Of a DNA stretch of 64,000 nt, positions 1-9,088 are shown in pieces. The translations under genes were made by a program, and so were the position numbers. The first letter of the stretch is position 1. Every line of letters begins with the position of its first letter. The notes below the pieces were generated by a model. It ran no database searches. It was given only the letters and a program-made list of their open reading frames with translations, and had not been told where the DNA came from. This stretch comes from Paraburkholderia sp. FT54 (lineage in GTDB: Bacteria > Pseudomonadota > Gammaproteobacteria > Burkholderiales > Burkholderiaceae): positions 3,720,001 through 3,784,000 of the forward strand of contig NZ_CP134195.1 of the NCBI RefSeq assembly GCF_031585635.1, given 5' to 3'.

Positions 1-2230
1 GGACATTGCCGTCGCCCGCGTGCATGTGCAGCGCGACGAACACGCGGCCGCGCAGGACCTGCTTGTGGATCGCCTGGGCTTCGTCGAGGATCGGCTTGAA
101 CTCGCCGCCGTTGAAGATCTGCCGCAACTCCGCGCGGATCTCCTGCTTCCACGACACGCGGATCGTACGGTCCTGCGTGACATGGAACACGGTCGCGTCG
201 GGCTGCGCGTCCGCGCGGTCGGCGAACTTCTCCGCCAGCGCTTCGTAGCCCAGACCGACCAGATAGTGCTGCGCTTCACGCAAGGACAGATCGAGCTTGT
301 CGCGCAGGAATTCCCAGCGCGTGCGCACACGCTTGAGCAGATCGAGCGCCTGCTGCACGCGATCTTCGAGCAGCTCGGCGCTCGGAATTTCGTTGGCGTC
401 GTCGCTTTTGCCGAGCGGCAGCTTGCCGGCCTTGAAGAACGCTTCGAGCGCGTCGACCAGTTGCAGCTTGTTTTTAATCGACAGCTCGATGTTGATGCGC
501 TCGATGCCATCCGTGTACTCGCCCATGCGGTCGAGCGGGATCACCACGTCTTCGTTGATCTTGAAGGCGTTGGTGTGTTTCGCGATCGCCGCCGTGCGGC
601 TGCGGTCCAGCCAGAAGCGCTTGCGCGCCTCGGCGTTCACCGCGACGAAGCCTTCGCCGCTCTTGCCGTTGGCCATGCGCACGACTTCCGAGGTGGCTTG
701 CGCGACCGCGTCCGCGTCGTCGCCAACGATGTCGCCGATCAGCACCATCTTCGGAAACGCGTTGCGCTTGCTCTTGGTCGCGTAGCCGACCGCGCGCAGA
801 TAGCGCTCGTCCAGATGCTCGAGGCCGGCGAGAATCGCGCCGCCCTGCTTCGACGTCTCGAACAGGTAATCCTTGATTTCGACGATGCTCGGAATCGCGT
901 CGCGCGCCTGGCCGAAGAATTCGAGGCAGACGGTGCGCGTGTGCGCCGGCATCTTGTGCAGCACCCAGCGCGCGGACGTAATCAGTCCGTCGCAGCCTTC
1001 TTTCTGCACGCCCGGCAGACCGGCGAGGAATTTATCCGTGACGTCCTTGCCGAGGCCTTCCTTACGGAACACGCGGCCCTTGATGTCGAGCGCTTCCGTG
1101 CGCAGCAGCTTTTCGCCCGGCGCGTAGTTGCCGTCGAACCATTTGAGCTCGAAACGCGCGACTTCGATGTCGTGAATCTTGCCCATGTTGTGCTCGAGGC
1201 GCGTGACTTCGAGCCAGTTCCCTTCCGGGTCGACCATGCGCCACCAGGCGAGATTGTCGAGCGCCGTGCCCCACAACACTGCCTTCTTGCCGCCTGCATT
1301 CATCGCGACGTTGCCGCCCACGCAGGACGCATCCAGCGAGGTCGGATCGACGGCGAACACGAAGCCGGCCTGCTCGGCCGCTTCGGTCACGCGGCGCGTG
1401 ACTACGCCCGCGCCGGAAAAAATCGTCGCGACTTTGCGGTCGACGCCCGGCAGTTCGGTCATTTCGACCGCGCCGAGCTGTTCGAGCTTTTCAGTGTTGA
1501 TGACGGCCGAGAACGGCGTGAGCGGCACCGCGCCGCCCGTATAGCCCGTGCCGCCTCCGCGCGGAATCACGGTCAGACCGAGTTCGAAACACGCCTTGAT
1601 CATGCCGGCGATTTCGGCTTCGGTATCCGGCGTGAGCACGACGAACGGGTACTCGACGCGCCAGTCGGTTGCGTCGGTCACGTGCGAGACGCGCGACAGA
1701 CCGTCGAACTTGATGTTGTCTTTTTCCGTGACCTTGCCCAGCACCTTGGTCGCACGCTTGCGCAGATCGTATGTCTTCTGGAATTCGCTCGCGAATTCGT
1801 CGACGGCGCGGCGCGCGGCCTGAACCAGCGTTTCGACACGAGCGGCGCGGTCCACGCCCGCTTCATCGCCGTGTTCGGTCAGATCGGCGCGGCGGCGCTT
1901 CTCGATCTCGCTCAAACGGTGATGCAATGCTTCGATCAGCATCGCGCGGCGCTTCGGGTTGTCGAGCAGGTCGTCCTGCAGGTACGGATTGCGGCGCACC
2001 ACCCAGATGTCGCCTAGCACTTCGTACAGCATCCGTGCCGAGCGGCCGGTACGGCGTTCCGCGCGCAATTCGGCAAGCACGCTCCAAGCCTCGTCGCCGA
2101 GCAGGCGGATGACGATTTCGCGATCGGAAAACGACGTGTAGTTATAGGGAATTTCGCGCAGACGCGCTTCGGGATCGGCGGCCACCGCGGCGGGGGCCCC
2201 GTGCGGATCGAAAACTTGAGGTGCGTTCAT
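1..2230 (-). CDS. FAD-binding oxidoreductase of the DUF3683 / FAD-FeS dehydrogenase type, 3' end outside window
   Basis: The visible part is 743 codons from an ATG at 2230 (N-terminus [11 protein letters not shown]) running off the left edge. An N-terminal stretch of about 150 residues corresponds to the DUF3683 region seen in Burkholderia proteins. A PCMH-type FAD-binding domain follows, with the motif [17 protein letters not shown] and, further on, [17 protein letters not shown]. The last visible residues, [10 protein letters not shown], are typical of the FAD-oxidase C-terminal domain (D-lactate/glycolate oxidase superfamily). Full-length relatives are about 1,300 residues and usually carry a C-terminal Fe-S domain, which would lie outside this window. 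Family knowledge suggests oxidation of a 2-hydroxy acid feeding electrons to the membrane, but the substrate is unknown. The long open frame on the opposite strand over this interval is an antisense artefact. Confidence 0.88.
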   Translation of the reverse strand, partial: MNAPQVFDPHGAPAAVAADPEARLREIPYNYTSFSDREIVIRLLGDEAWSVLAELRAERRTGRSARMLYEVLGDIWVVRRNPYLQDDLLDNPKRRAMLIEALHHRLSEIEKRRRADLTEHGDEAGVDRAARVETLVQAARRAVDEFASEFQKTYDLRKRATKVLGKVTEKDNIKFDGLSRVSHVTDATDWRVEYPFVVLTPDTEAEIAGMIKACFELGLTVIPRGGGTGYTGGAVPLTPFSAVINTEKLEQLGAVEMTELPGVDRKVATIFSGAGVVTRRVTEAAEQAGFVFAVDPTSLDASCVGGNVAMNAGGKKAVLWGTALDNLAWWRMVDPEGNWLEVTRLEHNMGKIHDIEVARFELKWFDGNYAPGEKLLRTEALDIKGRVFRKEGLGKDVTDKFLAGLPGVQKEGCDGLITSARWVLHKMPAHTRTVCLEFFGQARDAIPSIVEIKDYLFETSKQGGAILAGLEHLDERYLRAVGYATKSKRNAFPKMVLIGDIVGDDADAVAQATSEVVRMANGKSGEGFVAVNAEARKRFWLDRSRTAAIAKHTNAFKINEDVVIPLDRMGEYTDGIERINIELSIKNKLQLVDALEAFFKAGKLPLGKSDDANEIPSAELLEDRVQQALDLLKRVRTRWEFLRDKLDLSLREAQHYLVGLGYEALAEKFADRADAQPDATVFHVTQDRTIRVSWKQEIRAELRQIFNGGEFKPILDEAQAIHKQVLRGRVFVALHMHAGDGNV

Positions 2231-2489
2231 GTTCGGACGACTCGGTAGGTCAACCCGGCGCGCTCGTGGATGAGGCGTCGGCTGACGGTGCGCGTGGGGC
2301 GCAATGCTGGAAATCTTCTAGGGGAGCGAAGCTCGACCGACGGCCAAACCCACACCGGTCGCTTCGCGGCGCTCAGATATAGCTACACGATCGTGCGTGG
2401 CGGACGAGACGCTCCGCCGCGGGGCAAGACTCACGCGGGACGGGCATCAAGTGGGCGATCCGAGGCTGCCAGTGCATCTTCCGATCCTT

Positions 2490-2504
2490 ATTCCAAAATG
2501 GAAT
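2490..2504. promoter_or_regulatory. Palindromic operator-like site between the FAD oxidoreductase and ilvA
   Basis: ATTCCA-AAA-TGGAAT is a perfect inverted repeat with six-base arms. It lies in the 504-bp divergent spacer, 260 bp upstream of the FAD oxidoreductase start and 231 bp upstream of ilvA. TGGAAT/ATTCCA half-sites resemble those of IclR-type regulators. The regulator is not identifiable here. The rest of the spacer (2231-2734) holds no convincing gene; a short frame at 2270-2539 has no recognisable protein character. Confidence 0.35.
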
Positions 2505-2671
2505 TCTACCGCATGATCCCACCACGCGTTGACGGCTGAAATCGGAACAGCGGCGGGAATTTGGGCACTTTCATGACGAATCGTAAGGCGGCGCCCACAT
2601 GCCTGATTGACCAACCGAACGGTCGGGCGGTGCCATACGGCGCGGCTGCAGTGCATCAGCCGACGGCCTGA

Positions 2672-2694
2672 GCGTACACCGTACGCGCTATCAT
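2672..2694 (+). promoter_or_regulatory. Candidate ilvA promoter -10 with adjoining palindrome
   Basis: A perfect inverted repeat GCGTAC-ACC-GTACGC (2672-2686) sits directly upstream of TATCAT (2689-2694), a fair sigma-70 -10 hexamer located 40 bp before the ilvA start. The -35 match is weak, so the promoter call is tentative. The palindrome could be an operator overlapping the promoter. Confidence 0.35.
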
Positions 2695-2734
2695 TGACCC
2701 TTTCCCGTCTCACCAAGCGCTCCGCGCCACCCGC

Positions 2735-4258
2735 ATGGCCTCCCACGACTACCTGAAGAAAACCCTGACCGCGCGCGTCTACGACGTGGCCCGCGAGACC
2801 GAACTCGAACGCGCGCCGAATCTGTCGGCGCGTCTGCGCAACCCGGTCTACCTGAAGCGCGAGGACAACCAGCCGGTGTTCTCGTTCAAGGTGCGCGGCG
2901 CGTACAACAAGATGGCGCATATTCCTCCTGAAGCGCTGGAACGTGGGGTGATTACGGCGTCGGCGGGCAATCACGCGCAGGGCGTGGCTTTGTCCGCGGC
3001 GCGCATGGGTGTGAAGGCGATCATCGTGGTGCCGGTCACCACGCCGCAGGTGAAGGTCGATGCGGTGCGCGCGCACGGCGGGCCGACCGTCGAAGTGGTG
3101 CAGTTCGGCGAGTCGTATAGCGACGCGTATGCACACGCGGTGAAGCTCCAGGAAGAGCGCGGCCTGACCTTCGTGCATCCGTTCGACGATCCCTATGTAA
3201 TCGCCGGCCAGGGCACGGTGGCGATGGAGATTCTCAGCCAGCATCAGGGCCCGATTCACGCGATCTTCGTGCCGATCGGCGGCGGTGGACTCGCGGCAGG
3301 CGTGGCCGCGTATGTGAAATCCGTGCGCCCGGAGATCAAGGTGATCGGCGTGCAGACCGATGATTCGTGCGCGATGGCCGCGTCGCTGAAAGCCGGCGAG
3401 CGGGTCACGCTGAACGAAGTGGGTCTCTTCTCGGACGGCACGGCGGTAAAGCTGGTGGGCGAAGAAACCTTCCGCCTGTGCAGCGAATATCTCGACGACG
3501 TGCTGCTCGTGAATACCGACGCGCTATGCGCCGCGATCAAGGACGTGTTCCAGGACACGCGCAGCGTGCTGGAACCCGCCGGCTCGCTCGCGGTGGCGGG
3601 CGCGAAACAGTATGCGGAGCGCGAAGGCATCGAGAACCAGACGCTGATCGCGATCACGTCGGGCGCGAACATGAACTTCGACCGCATGCGTTTCGTCGCC
3701 GAGCGCGCCGAAGTCGGCGAAGCGCGCGAAGCGGTGTTCGCCGTGACGATCCCCGAAGAGCGCGGCAGTTTCCGGCGCTTTTGCGAACTGGTGGGCACAC
3801 GCAGCGTCACCGAATTCAACTACCGCATTGCCGATGCGAACTCCGCCCATATCTTCGTGGGCGTGCAGATCAGGAATCGCAGCGAGTCGGCGCAGATCGC
3901 GGGCGCGTTCGAAGCGCACGGCTTCGCCACGGTCGATCTGACATTCGACGAACTCTCCAAGCAGCACATCCGCTATATGGTCGGCGGGCGCTCGCCTCTG
4001 GCGCACGACGAACGTCTGTTCCGTTTCGAGTTTCCGGAGCGGCCGGGCGCGCTGATGAAATTCCTTTCGTCGATGGCGCCGAACTGGAATATCAGCCTGT
4101 TCCACTATCGCAACCAGGGCGCGGACTATAGTTCGATTCTGGTCGGCATCCAGGTGCCCGAAAGCGAGAACGAGGTGTTCGACCGTTTTCTCGCCACGCT
4201 CGGCTATCCAAACTGGGAAGAGACGCAGAACCCGGTGTATCGCTTATTCCTCGCCTGA
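2735..4258 (+). CDS. ilvA: Threonine ammonia-lyase, biosynthetic
   Basis: The 507-residue protein matches the length of biosynthetic threonine deaminase (about 514 in E. coli). It catalyses L-threonine to 2-oxobutanoate plus ammonia, the committed step of isoleucine synthesis. The PLP lysine lies in SFKVRGAYNKM, the substrate loop is SAGNHAQGVA, and the phosphate-binding glycine loop is GGGGLAAG. From about residue 330 onwards two ACT-like regulatory domains are present, the basis for isoleucine feedback in this family. The short catabolic form lacks both. The 5'-nucleotidase gene starts 21 bp downstream, suggesting co-transcription. The reaction releases 2-aminocrotonate, the kind of enamine that RidA proteins hydrolyse; a RidA gene lies 1.8 kb downstream on the other strand. 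Confidence 0.95.
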   Translation: MASHDYLKKTLTARVYDVARETELERAPNLSARLRNPVYLKREDNQPVFSFKVRGAYNKMAHIPPEALERGVITASAGNHAQGVALSAARMGVKAIIVVPVTTPQVKVDAVRAHGGPTVEVVQFGESYSDAYAHAVKLQEERGLTFVHPFDDPYVIAGQGTVAMEILSQHQGPIHAIFVPIGGGGLAAGVAAYVKSVRPEIKVIGVQTDDSCAMAASLKAGERVTLNEVGLFSDGTAVKLVGEETFRLCSEYLDDVLLVNTDALCAAIKDVFQDTRSVLEPAGSLAVAGAKQYAEREGIENQTLIAITSGANMNFDRMRFVAERAEVGEAREAVFAVTIPEERGSFRRFCELVGTRSVTEFNYRIADANSAHIFVGVQIRNRSESAQIAGAFEAHGFATVDLTFDELSKQHIRYMVGGRSPLAHDERLFRFEFPERPGALMKFLSSMAPNWNISLFHYRNQGADYSSILVGIQVPESENEVFDRFLATLGYPNWEETQNPVYRLFLA

Positions 4259-4279
4259 CCTTTAGGACTGAACACGCAG

Positions 4280-5182
4280 ATGGCTCTTACGCTTGTCGAC
4301 AAACTGGTGGTGGCAATCTCGTCGCGCGCGCTGTTCGACTTCGAGGAAGAGAACCGCGTCTACGAGGAAGGCGACCTGCAAGCCTATCAAGCGTTGCAGC
4401 GCGACCGCCTGACCGTGCCCGCCAAACCGGGCGTGGCGTTTCCGCTCATCCGCAAGCTGCTGGCCTTGAACGCCGGCGGCCATCGCGTCGAAGTGGTGAT
4501 TCTGTCGCGCAGCGATCCGATCAGCGGACTACGCGCGTTCCATTCGTGCCGGGAACATGGGCTCGCCATCGAGCGCGGCGTGTTCACGCGCGGGCGTGCG
4601 CCGTTCGGCTATCTGAAGCCGTTGAACGCGTCGCTGTTTCTGTCCGCCAATCAGCAGGACGTGCGCGATGCGCTGGCCGCCGGATTTCCCGCCGCGCGCG
4701 TGCTGCCCGAATCGGCGAAAATGGCGAGCAAGTATCCGGACGAAATCCGCATCGCCTTCGACGGCGACGCCGTGCTGTTTTCCGACGAAGCCGAGCGCGT
4801 GTTCCAGAAAGACGGCTTGCGCGCCTTTGTCGGCCATGAAATTCACAACAAGGATCTGCCGCTCGCGGATGGTCCCTTGAAGCCGCTGCTCGAAGCGTTG
4901 CACCGGTTGCAAAAACTCGCGGACGAAGCCGCGCCCATGCATATCCGTACGGCATTGGTGACGGCGCGCTCGGCACCCGCGCATGAGCGCGCGATCCGCA
5001 CCCTGATGGCATGGAACATCGAAATCGACGAAGCGATGTTCCTCGGCGGCCTCGACAAGAGCGCATTTCTGCGCGAGTTCGAGCCGGACTTTTTCTTCGA
5101 CGACCAAATTGGCCACTGCGAATCGGCCCGCGTCGTGACGGCGACGGGGCACGTGCTAAGTGGCATCGTGAACGCATCATGA
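4280..5182 (+). CDS. 5'-nucleotidase (PF06189-type)
   Basis: The 300-residue protein starts [20 protein letters not shown] and contains the signature of the cytosolic 5'-nucleotidase family: [14 protein letters not shown] near residue 20, [14 protein letters not shown] near residue 75 and [15 protein letters not shown] near residue 160. The conserved [13 protein letters not shown] segment carries the catalytic acidic residues of a HAD-like fold. A nucleoside 5'-monophosphate phosphatase function is inferred from the family, and the preferred nucleotide is not known. No signal peptide is seen, so it should be cytoplasmic. The stop codon overlaps the queF start in an ATGA arrangement, so the two genes are probably translationally coupled. 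Confidence 0.85.
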   Translation: MALTLVDKLVVAISSRALFDFEEENRVYEEGDLQAYQALQRDRLTVPAKPGVAFPLIRKLLALNAGGHRVEVVILSRSDPISGLRAFHSCREHGLAIERGVFTRGRAPFGYLKPLNASLFLSANQQDVRDALAAGFPAARVLPESAKMASKYPDEIRIAFDGDAVLFSDEAERVFQKDGLRAFVGHEIHNKDLPLADGPLKPLLEALHRLQKLADEAAPMHIRTALVTARSAPAHERAIRTLMAWNIEIDEAMFLGGLDKSAFLREFEPDFFFDDQIGHCESARVVTATGHVLSGIVNAS

Positions 5183-6003
5183 CACCCGAACAATCACCGC
5201 TGGGTAAGCCCTCCGCTTACACCGAACAATATGACGCCTCGTTGCTGTTTCCGATTGCGCGCAAGAATGCGCGCGAGGCGATCGGCATCGGCGCGCAGTT
5301 GCCGTTCTTCGGCACGGACATCTGGAATGCGTATGAGTTGTCGTGGCTGAATGCGCGCGGCAAGCCGCAGATCGCGGTGGCGACTTTCTTCGTGCCGGCG
5401 GACTCGCCGAATATCGTCGAGTCGAAGTCGTTCAAGCTTTATCTCGGCTCATTCGCGCAGACCGCGTTCGAGTCGATGGACGCGGTGCACGACACGATCA
5501 AGCGCGATGTGGCCGCGTCGTGCGGCGCGAGCGTGTCCGTTCATCTGGCCGCGCCGTATGAGTTCGGCAAATTGCAGATGGAAGAATTCGAGGGTTTGTC
5601 GCTGGATCGGCTGGATCTCGATACCGACATTTATCAGCCGGACGCGTCCTTGCTGAAAGCGGCGCTCGATGAAGCCCCGGTCGAAGAAACGCTGTTCTCC
5701 AACTTGCTGAAATCGAATTGCCCGGTGACGGGTCAGCCCGATTGGGGCAGCGTGCAGATTCATTACGTGGGCCCGCAGATCGATCACGCAGGCTTGCTGC
5801 GCTACATCATCTCGTACCGGAATCACACCGGTTTTCACGAGCAGTGTGTCGAGCGGATTTTTATCGACGTGCTGAAGGCGTGCAAGCCGGTCAAGCTCGC
5901 GGTGTATGCGCGCTACACGCGGCGCGGCGGGTTGGATATCAACCCGTTCCGCACAAATTACAACTTGCCGATGCCGGATAATATGCGGTTGGCGCGGCAG
6001 TAA
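5179..6003 (+). CDS. queF: NADPH-dependent 7-cyano-7-deazaguanine (preQ0) reductase
   Basis: The 274-residue protein matches the long, two-domain QueF of E. coli (282 residues). It reduces the nitrile of preQ0 to preQ1 in queuosine tRNA modification. The catalytic cysteine is C181 in [12 protein letters not shown], with the partner aspartate D188. The segment [12 protein letters not shown] near residue 215 carries conserved substrate-binding residues. The start is the ATG at 5179, which overlaps the TGA of the nucleotidase gene. Longer versions beginning inside that gene add non-homologous sequence. No other queuosine gene is in the window and there is no leader space for a preQ1 riboswitch. 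Confidence 0.95.
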   Translation: MTPEQSPLGKPSAYTEQYDASLLFPIARKNAREAIGIGAQLPFFGTDIWNAYELSWLNARGKPQIAVATFFVPADSPNIVESKSFKLYLGSFAQTAFESMDAVHDTIKRDVAASCGASVSVHLAAPYEFGKLQMEEFEGLSLDRLDLDTDIYQPDASLLKAALDEAPVEETLFSNLLKSNCPVTGQPDWGSVQIHYVGPQIDHAGLLRYIISYRNHTGFHEQCVERIFIDVLKACKPVKLAVYARYTRRGGLDINPFRTNYNLPMPDNMRLARQ

Positions 6004-6072
6004 AGAGCCGGTTGTTCGCCGCGGCGAGTTGATGCGAATCCGCGGCGAACGAAACCAGTTCAATCTCCCGGG

Positions 6073-6462
6073 TCAGGCAGCGGGCTTCTTATAAGCCACG
6101 CAATCCACTTCAACCCGGCAATCAATCACCATCGAAGAAACGACACACGCCCGCGCCGGCGGGTTCTCGCCGAAATACTCGCGGAACACCTTGTTGAACG
6201 ACGCGAAGTCGCGCGGATCATCCAGCCACACGCCGCAGCGGACCACATGCTCCGCACCATAGCCGGCTTCCTTCAGAATCGCGAATACGTTCTGAATCGC
6301 CTTGTGAGATTGCTCGACGATGCCGCCATTGATCACCTCGCCGTTTTCCATCGGCGTCTGTCCGGACACGAACAGCCAGCCGTCCGCTTCGACTGCGCGC
6401 GCAAACGGCATATGCTGACCGCCCGTTCCCTTCCCGCCTTCAACACCATATCGCTTCATCAT
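6073..6462 (-). CDS. RidA/YjgF/Rid-family enamine/imine deaminase
   Basis: A 129-residue Rid-family protein that hydrolyses reactive enamine/imine intermediates made by PLP enzymes. Visible motifs are LFVSGQTPMENGE, the conserved GYGAEHVVRCGVWLDDP and the C-terminal NPPARACVVSSMVIDCRVEVDCVA, where the arginine in PPAR corresponds to the family's carboxylate-binding position. The start at 6462 (or the adjacent ATG at 6459) is chosen because AAGGAG sits four to seven bases upstream. An ATG at 6486 would place the ribosome site inside the gene. It is the last gene of an operon after the D-aminoacylase and RpiR genes, and divergent to it lies a D-amino-acid deaminase. Cleaning up the deaminase product is therefore a likely role. 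Confidence 0.85.
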   Translation of the reverse strand: MMKRYGVEGGKGTGGQHMPFARAVEADGWLFVSGQTPMENGEVINGGIVEQSHKAIQNVFAILKEAGYGAEHVVRCGVWLDDPRDFASFNKVFREYFGENPPARACVVSSMVIDCRVEVDCVAYKKPAA

Positions 6463-6553
6463 CACGCTCCTTAAAAAGTCCGGCACGCGCTCAGCAGAAT
6501 CGCCGCGCGCGCCGCAATCAATCAGTCAATTAATCAGTCGATCGAACAAACAA

Positions 6554-8035
6554 TCAGAACGCGCCGTGCGCGTCACCCTTCGACGCCGCGCCGCGCGCCA
6601 CGAAGTGTCCGGCGCGCTCGCCCGTCACTTCGCCATTGCGATACGTCAGCACGCCGTTCACCCACACCGCGTCGATACCGTCGGCGGCCTGCTGCGGGTT
6701 CTCGAACGTCGCCGCGTCGCGCACCTTGGCCGGGTCGAACAGCACCAGGTCGGCGTGATAGCCGATGTGCACCTCACCGCGCTGCGTCAGACCGAAGCGC
6801 CGCGCTGACAGGCTGGTCATCTTGCGCACCGCCTCTTCGAGCGGCAGCAAACCCGCGTCGCGCGCGTAGTGGCCGAGCACGCGCGGAAACGCGCCCCACA
6901 AGCGCGGATGCGGCAGCGGATCGTTCGGCAAGCCGTCCGAGCCGACCATCGTCGCGGGATGCGAGAGAATGCGCCGCACGTCGTCTTCGGACATGTTGTG
7001 ATACACCGCGCCCGCCGGTTGCAGGCGCTTGCCCGCTTCCTGCTGCGTGACGCCCCACTCCGCCGCGATCTCTTTCACGAGCTTGCCCGCCATCTCCGGA
7101 TGCGGCTCCGACCACGTAATCGTGATGTCGATGTCGCCCGTCACCTGCTTTAGATCGAGCGTCGACGAACTGCGGTTGTATGGATAGCAATCGCAACCGA
7201 TCGGCTGCAGGCGGCGCGCGCCTTCCAGCGAGTTCAGCACTTCCTCACTGCGTCCCCAGTTCGACGGACCCGCGCACTTCAGATGCGAAATCACCACCGG
7301 CACATGGGCGTGACGGCCCACGCGATAGGCTTCGTCCATCGCATCGAGAATCGCGTCGAATTCGGTGCGCATGTGCGTGGTGTACAACGCGCCAGCCGCG
7401 GCGAGCGGTTCGGCCAAGGCCATCACTTCTTCGGTCGGCGCCGAGAACGCCGAGCCATATGCGAGGCCAGAACTCAGACCCAGCGCACCGTTGGCCAACG
7501 CTTCTTCGAGTTGAGCGCGCATGCCGTCGATTTCCTGTGGCGTTGCCGCGCGGTCGAGCCGGTCCATCTGGTTGCTGCGCAGCGCCGTATGCCCGATCAG
7601 CGCGCCGACATTCACCGCCGGCCGCGCCGCGTTGACCGCTTCGACATATGCGGCGAAAGTCGGATACTGGAACGCGTCGCGCTCGCCGAGCAGGTTCATC
7701 GGATCGGGCGGATCGCCCTTCAGCGCAACCGGCGACGCGCTGATGCCGCAATTGCCGACGATCACCGTCGTCACGCCTTGCGTGATCTTCGGCAGCATTT
7801 GCGGCGAGCGGATCACGTGCGTGTCGTCGTGCGTGTGAACGTCGATGAAGCCCGGCGCCAGCGCGCGGCCCTCGGCCTCGATCACTTCTTCGGCAAGCCA
7901 GTTCGACAGATTGCCGATCGCGACGATGCGGCCGTCGCGAACCGCGACGTCGCGTTCGACAGGCGGCGCGCCCGTGCCGTCATACAGTTGCGCGCCGACG
8001 ATCAGCGTATCGGCGGCTTCGGGATGCGAATGCAT
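6554..8035 (-). CDS. N-acyl-D-amino-acid deacylase (D-aminoacylase), amidohydrolase superfamily
   Basis: A 493-residue protein of the D-aminoacylase branch of amidohydrolases, which hydrolyse N-acyl-D-amino acids to free D-amino acids. The metal-site motif GFIDVHTHDDTH is at about residue 60, followed by TQGVTTVIVGNCGISASP, which in this family includes a zinc-binding cysteine. The C-terminal LFDPAKVRDAATFENPQQ is the usual second part of the composite beta-sandwich. The ATG at 8035 follows AGGAG at good spacing. Only three bases separate it from the upstream RpiR gene, so co-transcription is very likely. The acyl and side-chain preference cannot be read from sequence. Confidence 0.88.
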   Translation of the reverse strand: MHSHPEAADTLIVGAQLYDGTGAPPVERDVAVRDGRIVAIGNLSNWLAEEVIEAEGRALAPGFIDVHTHDDTHVIRSPQMLPKITQGVTTVIVGNCGISASPVALKGDPPDPMNLLGERDAFQYPTFAAYVEAVNAARPAVNVGALIGHTALRSNQMDRLDRAATPQEIDGMRAQLEEALANGALGLSSGLAYGSAFSAPTEEVMALAEPLAAAGALYTTHMRTEFDAILDAMDEAYRVGRHAHVPVVISHLKCAGPSNWGRSEEVLNSLEGARRLQPIGCDCYPYNRSSSTLDLKQVTGDIDITITWSEPHPEMAGKLVKEIAAEWGVTQQEAGKRLQPAGAVYHNMSEDDVRRILSHPATMVGSDGLPNDPLPHPRLWGAFPRVLGHYARDAGLLPLEEAVRKMTSLSARRFGLTQRGEVHIGYHADLVLFDPAKVRDAATFENPQQAADGIDAVWVNGVLTYRNGEVTGERAGHFVARGAASKGDAHGAF

Positions 8036-8038
8036 GGA

Positions 8039-8929
8039 TCAGTCTCCTAACGGTTGTCGATCGCCGCCACCGCGGTGCGTGTCGAGTGCGTGCTTCATGC
8101 GGCGCAGCAATTCGCGGCTCTCGTCACCCTGACTGACGGCGAGTTCGGTGACGAGCACATCGAGCGCCATCATCATCGCGTAGCGCGACGACGACGGCTT
8201 GTAAATGAAATCAGTTTCGAAAGCCACGATCGGGATCACCCAATCGGCCAGCCGCGCGAGCGGCGAAGCCGGCGCGGTCAGCGCGATCACGGTCGCGCCG
8301 TAGCTGCGCGCGATCTTGCAGTTCTCGACCATCTCGGGCACGCGCCCGGTGGTGGACAGCGCGATCACCACGCATTCGCGCGACACCGTGCTGGCCACCA
8401 TGCGTTGCAGCAAGCCGTCCTGATAGGTCGCGACAGGCCGGCCGAGGCGCACGAGCCGGAAGCGCATCTCGTCGGCGAGCGCGGTCGAGCCGCCGCCCAT
8501 GCCGAACACGTAGATCATGCGCGCGGCGCGCAAGGCAGCCGCCGCGTCGCCGAGCGGCGCCTGGCGCAGCAATTGATGGTTGTGCGCGAGCGCGGTCTGC
8601 AATTCGTCGAATACGCGAGTCGCGATCGGTTCGGGTGTGTCGCTTGGACCACCGGCCTGCAGGAAGCGTTGACCGACGGCGGCGGCCTGCGCGAGCCGCA
8701 GTTTCAGCTCGCGCACGTCACGGCAGCCCACCGCCTTGGCAAAGCGCGTCACGGTCGCGACGCTCACTTCCGCCTGCTGCGCGAGCGCGCCGATGCTGGC
8801 GCGCGAGGCGCCCGTCAGATCGTCGAGAATCAGCGCGGCGACCTTGCGTTCAGCCGAGCGCAGCTCCGGCGCGCATTCGGCAATGCGCGCGACGATGTCG
8901 AAAGCCAGCGGTTCGGCGGTTAAGTTCAT
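8039..8929 (-). CDS. MurR/RpiR-family transcriptional regulator
   Basis: A 296-residue regulator with an N-terminal RpiR helix-turn-helix (IGALAQQAEVSVATVTRFAK, about residues 45-65) and a C-terminal SIS domain (about 125-265) with IYVFGMGGGSTALADEM and VIALSTTGRVPEMVENC. The ATG at 8929 is preferred over one at 9022 because a good sigma-70-like promoter overlaps the latter and the extra N-terminal residues do not look homologous. SIS domains usually bind phosphosugars, but RpiR proteins beside D-amino-acid genes are common. It probably controls both its own operon and the divergent deaminase. Confidence 0.85.
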   Translation of the reverse strand: MNLTAEPLAFDIVARIAECAPELRSAERKVAALILDDLTGASRASIGALAQQAEVSVATVTRFAKAVGCRDVRELKLRLAQAAAVGQRFLQAGGPSDTPEPIATRVFDELQTALAHNHQLLRQAPLGDAAAALRAARMIYVFGMGGGSTALADEMRFRLVRLGRPVATYQDGLLQRMVASTVSRECVVIALSTTGRVPEMVENCKIARSYGATVIALTAPASPLARLADWVIPIVAFETDFIYKPSSSRYAMMMALDVLVTELAVSQGDESRELLRRMKHALDTHRGGGDRQPLGD

Positions 8930-9013
8930 TGCAGACTGTGGGGAGACGGCGCGAGGGCTGAGCAAAGGGCTGACAACGCGCTTCCTGCAAACCGTGGTAC
9001 TAAATAACATTTC

Positions 9014-9050
9014 TTCATCCATCGTACTTTCGGTAACATGGTAAAGTCAA
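9014..9050 (-). promoter_or_regulatory. Candidate sigma-70 promoter of the rpiR operon with repeated GTTA...AGTAC elements
   Basis: On the minus strand TTGACT (9050-9045) and TACGAT (9026-9021) are separated by 18 bp, giving a transcription start near 9014. The same 159-bp divergent spacer (8930-9088) contains two related elements on the minus strand, GTTACCGAAAGTAC (overlapping the promoter) and GTTATTTAGTAC just downstream of it. These are candidate RpiR binding sites. Confidence 0.45.
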
Positions 9051-9088
9051 CTTCGATTCAATTTAACTGGACGATGGAGCAGGGAAAC

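Noticed and set aside
20..2017. Long plus-strand open frame of 665 codons
   Set aside because: It is the antisense shadow of the DUF3683-type oxidoreductase, whose minus-strand translation shows conserved FAD-oxidase motifs. The plus-strand protein is compositionally odd (His/Arg/Ala-rich) with no domains.
2270..2539. 89-codon frame in the spacer before ilvA
   Set aside because: No ribosome site, arginine/serine-rich, no recognisable motif; more likely regulatory spacer.
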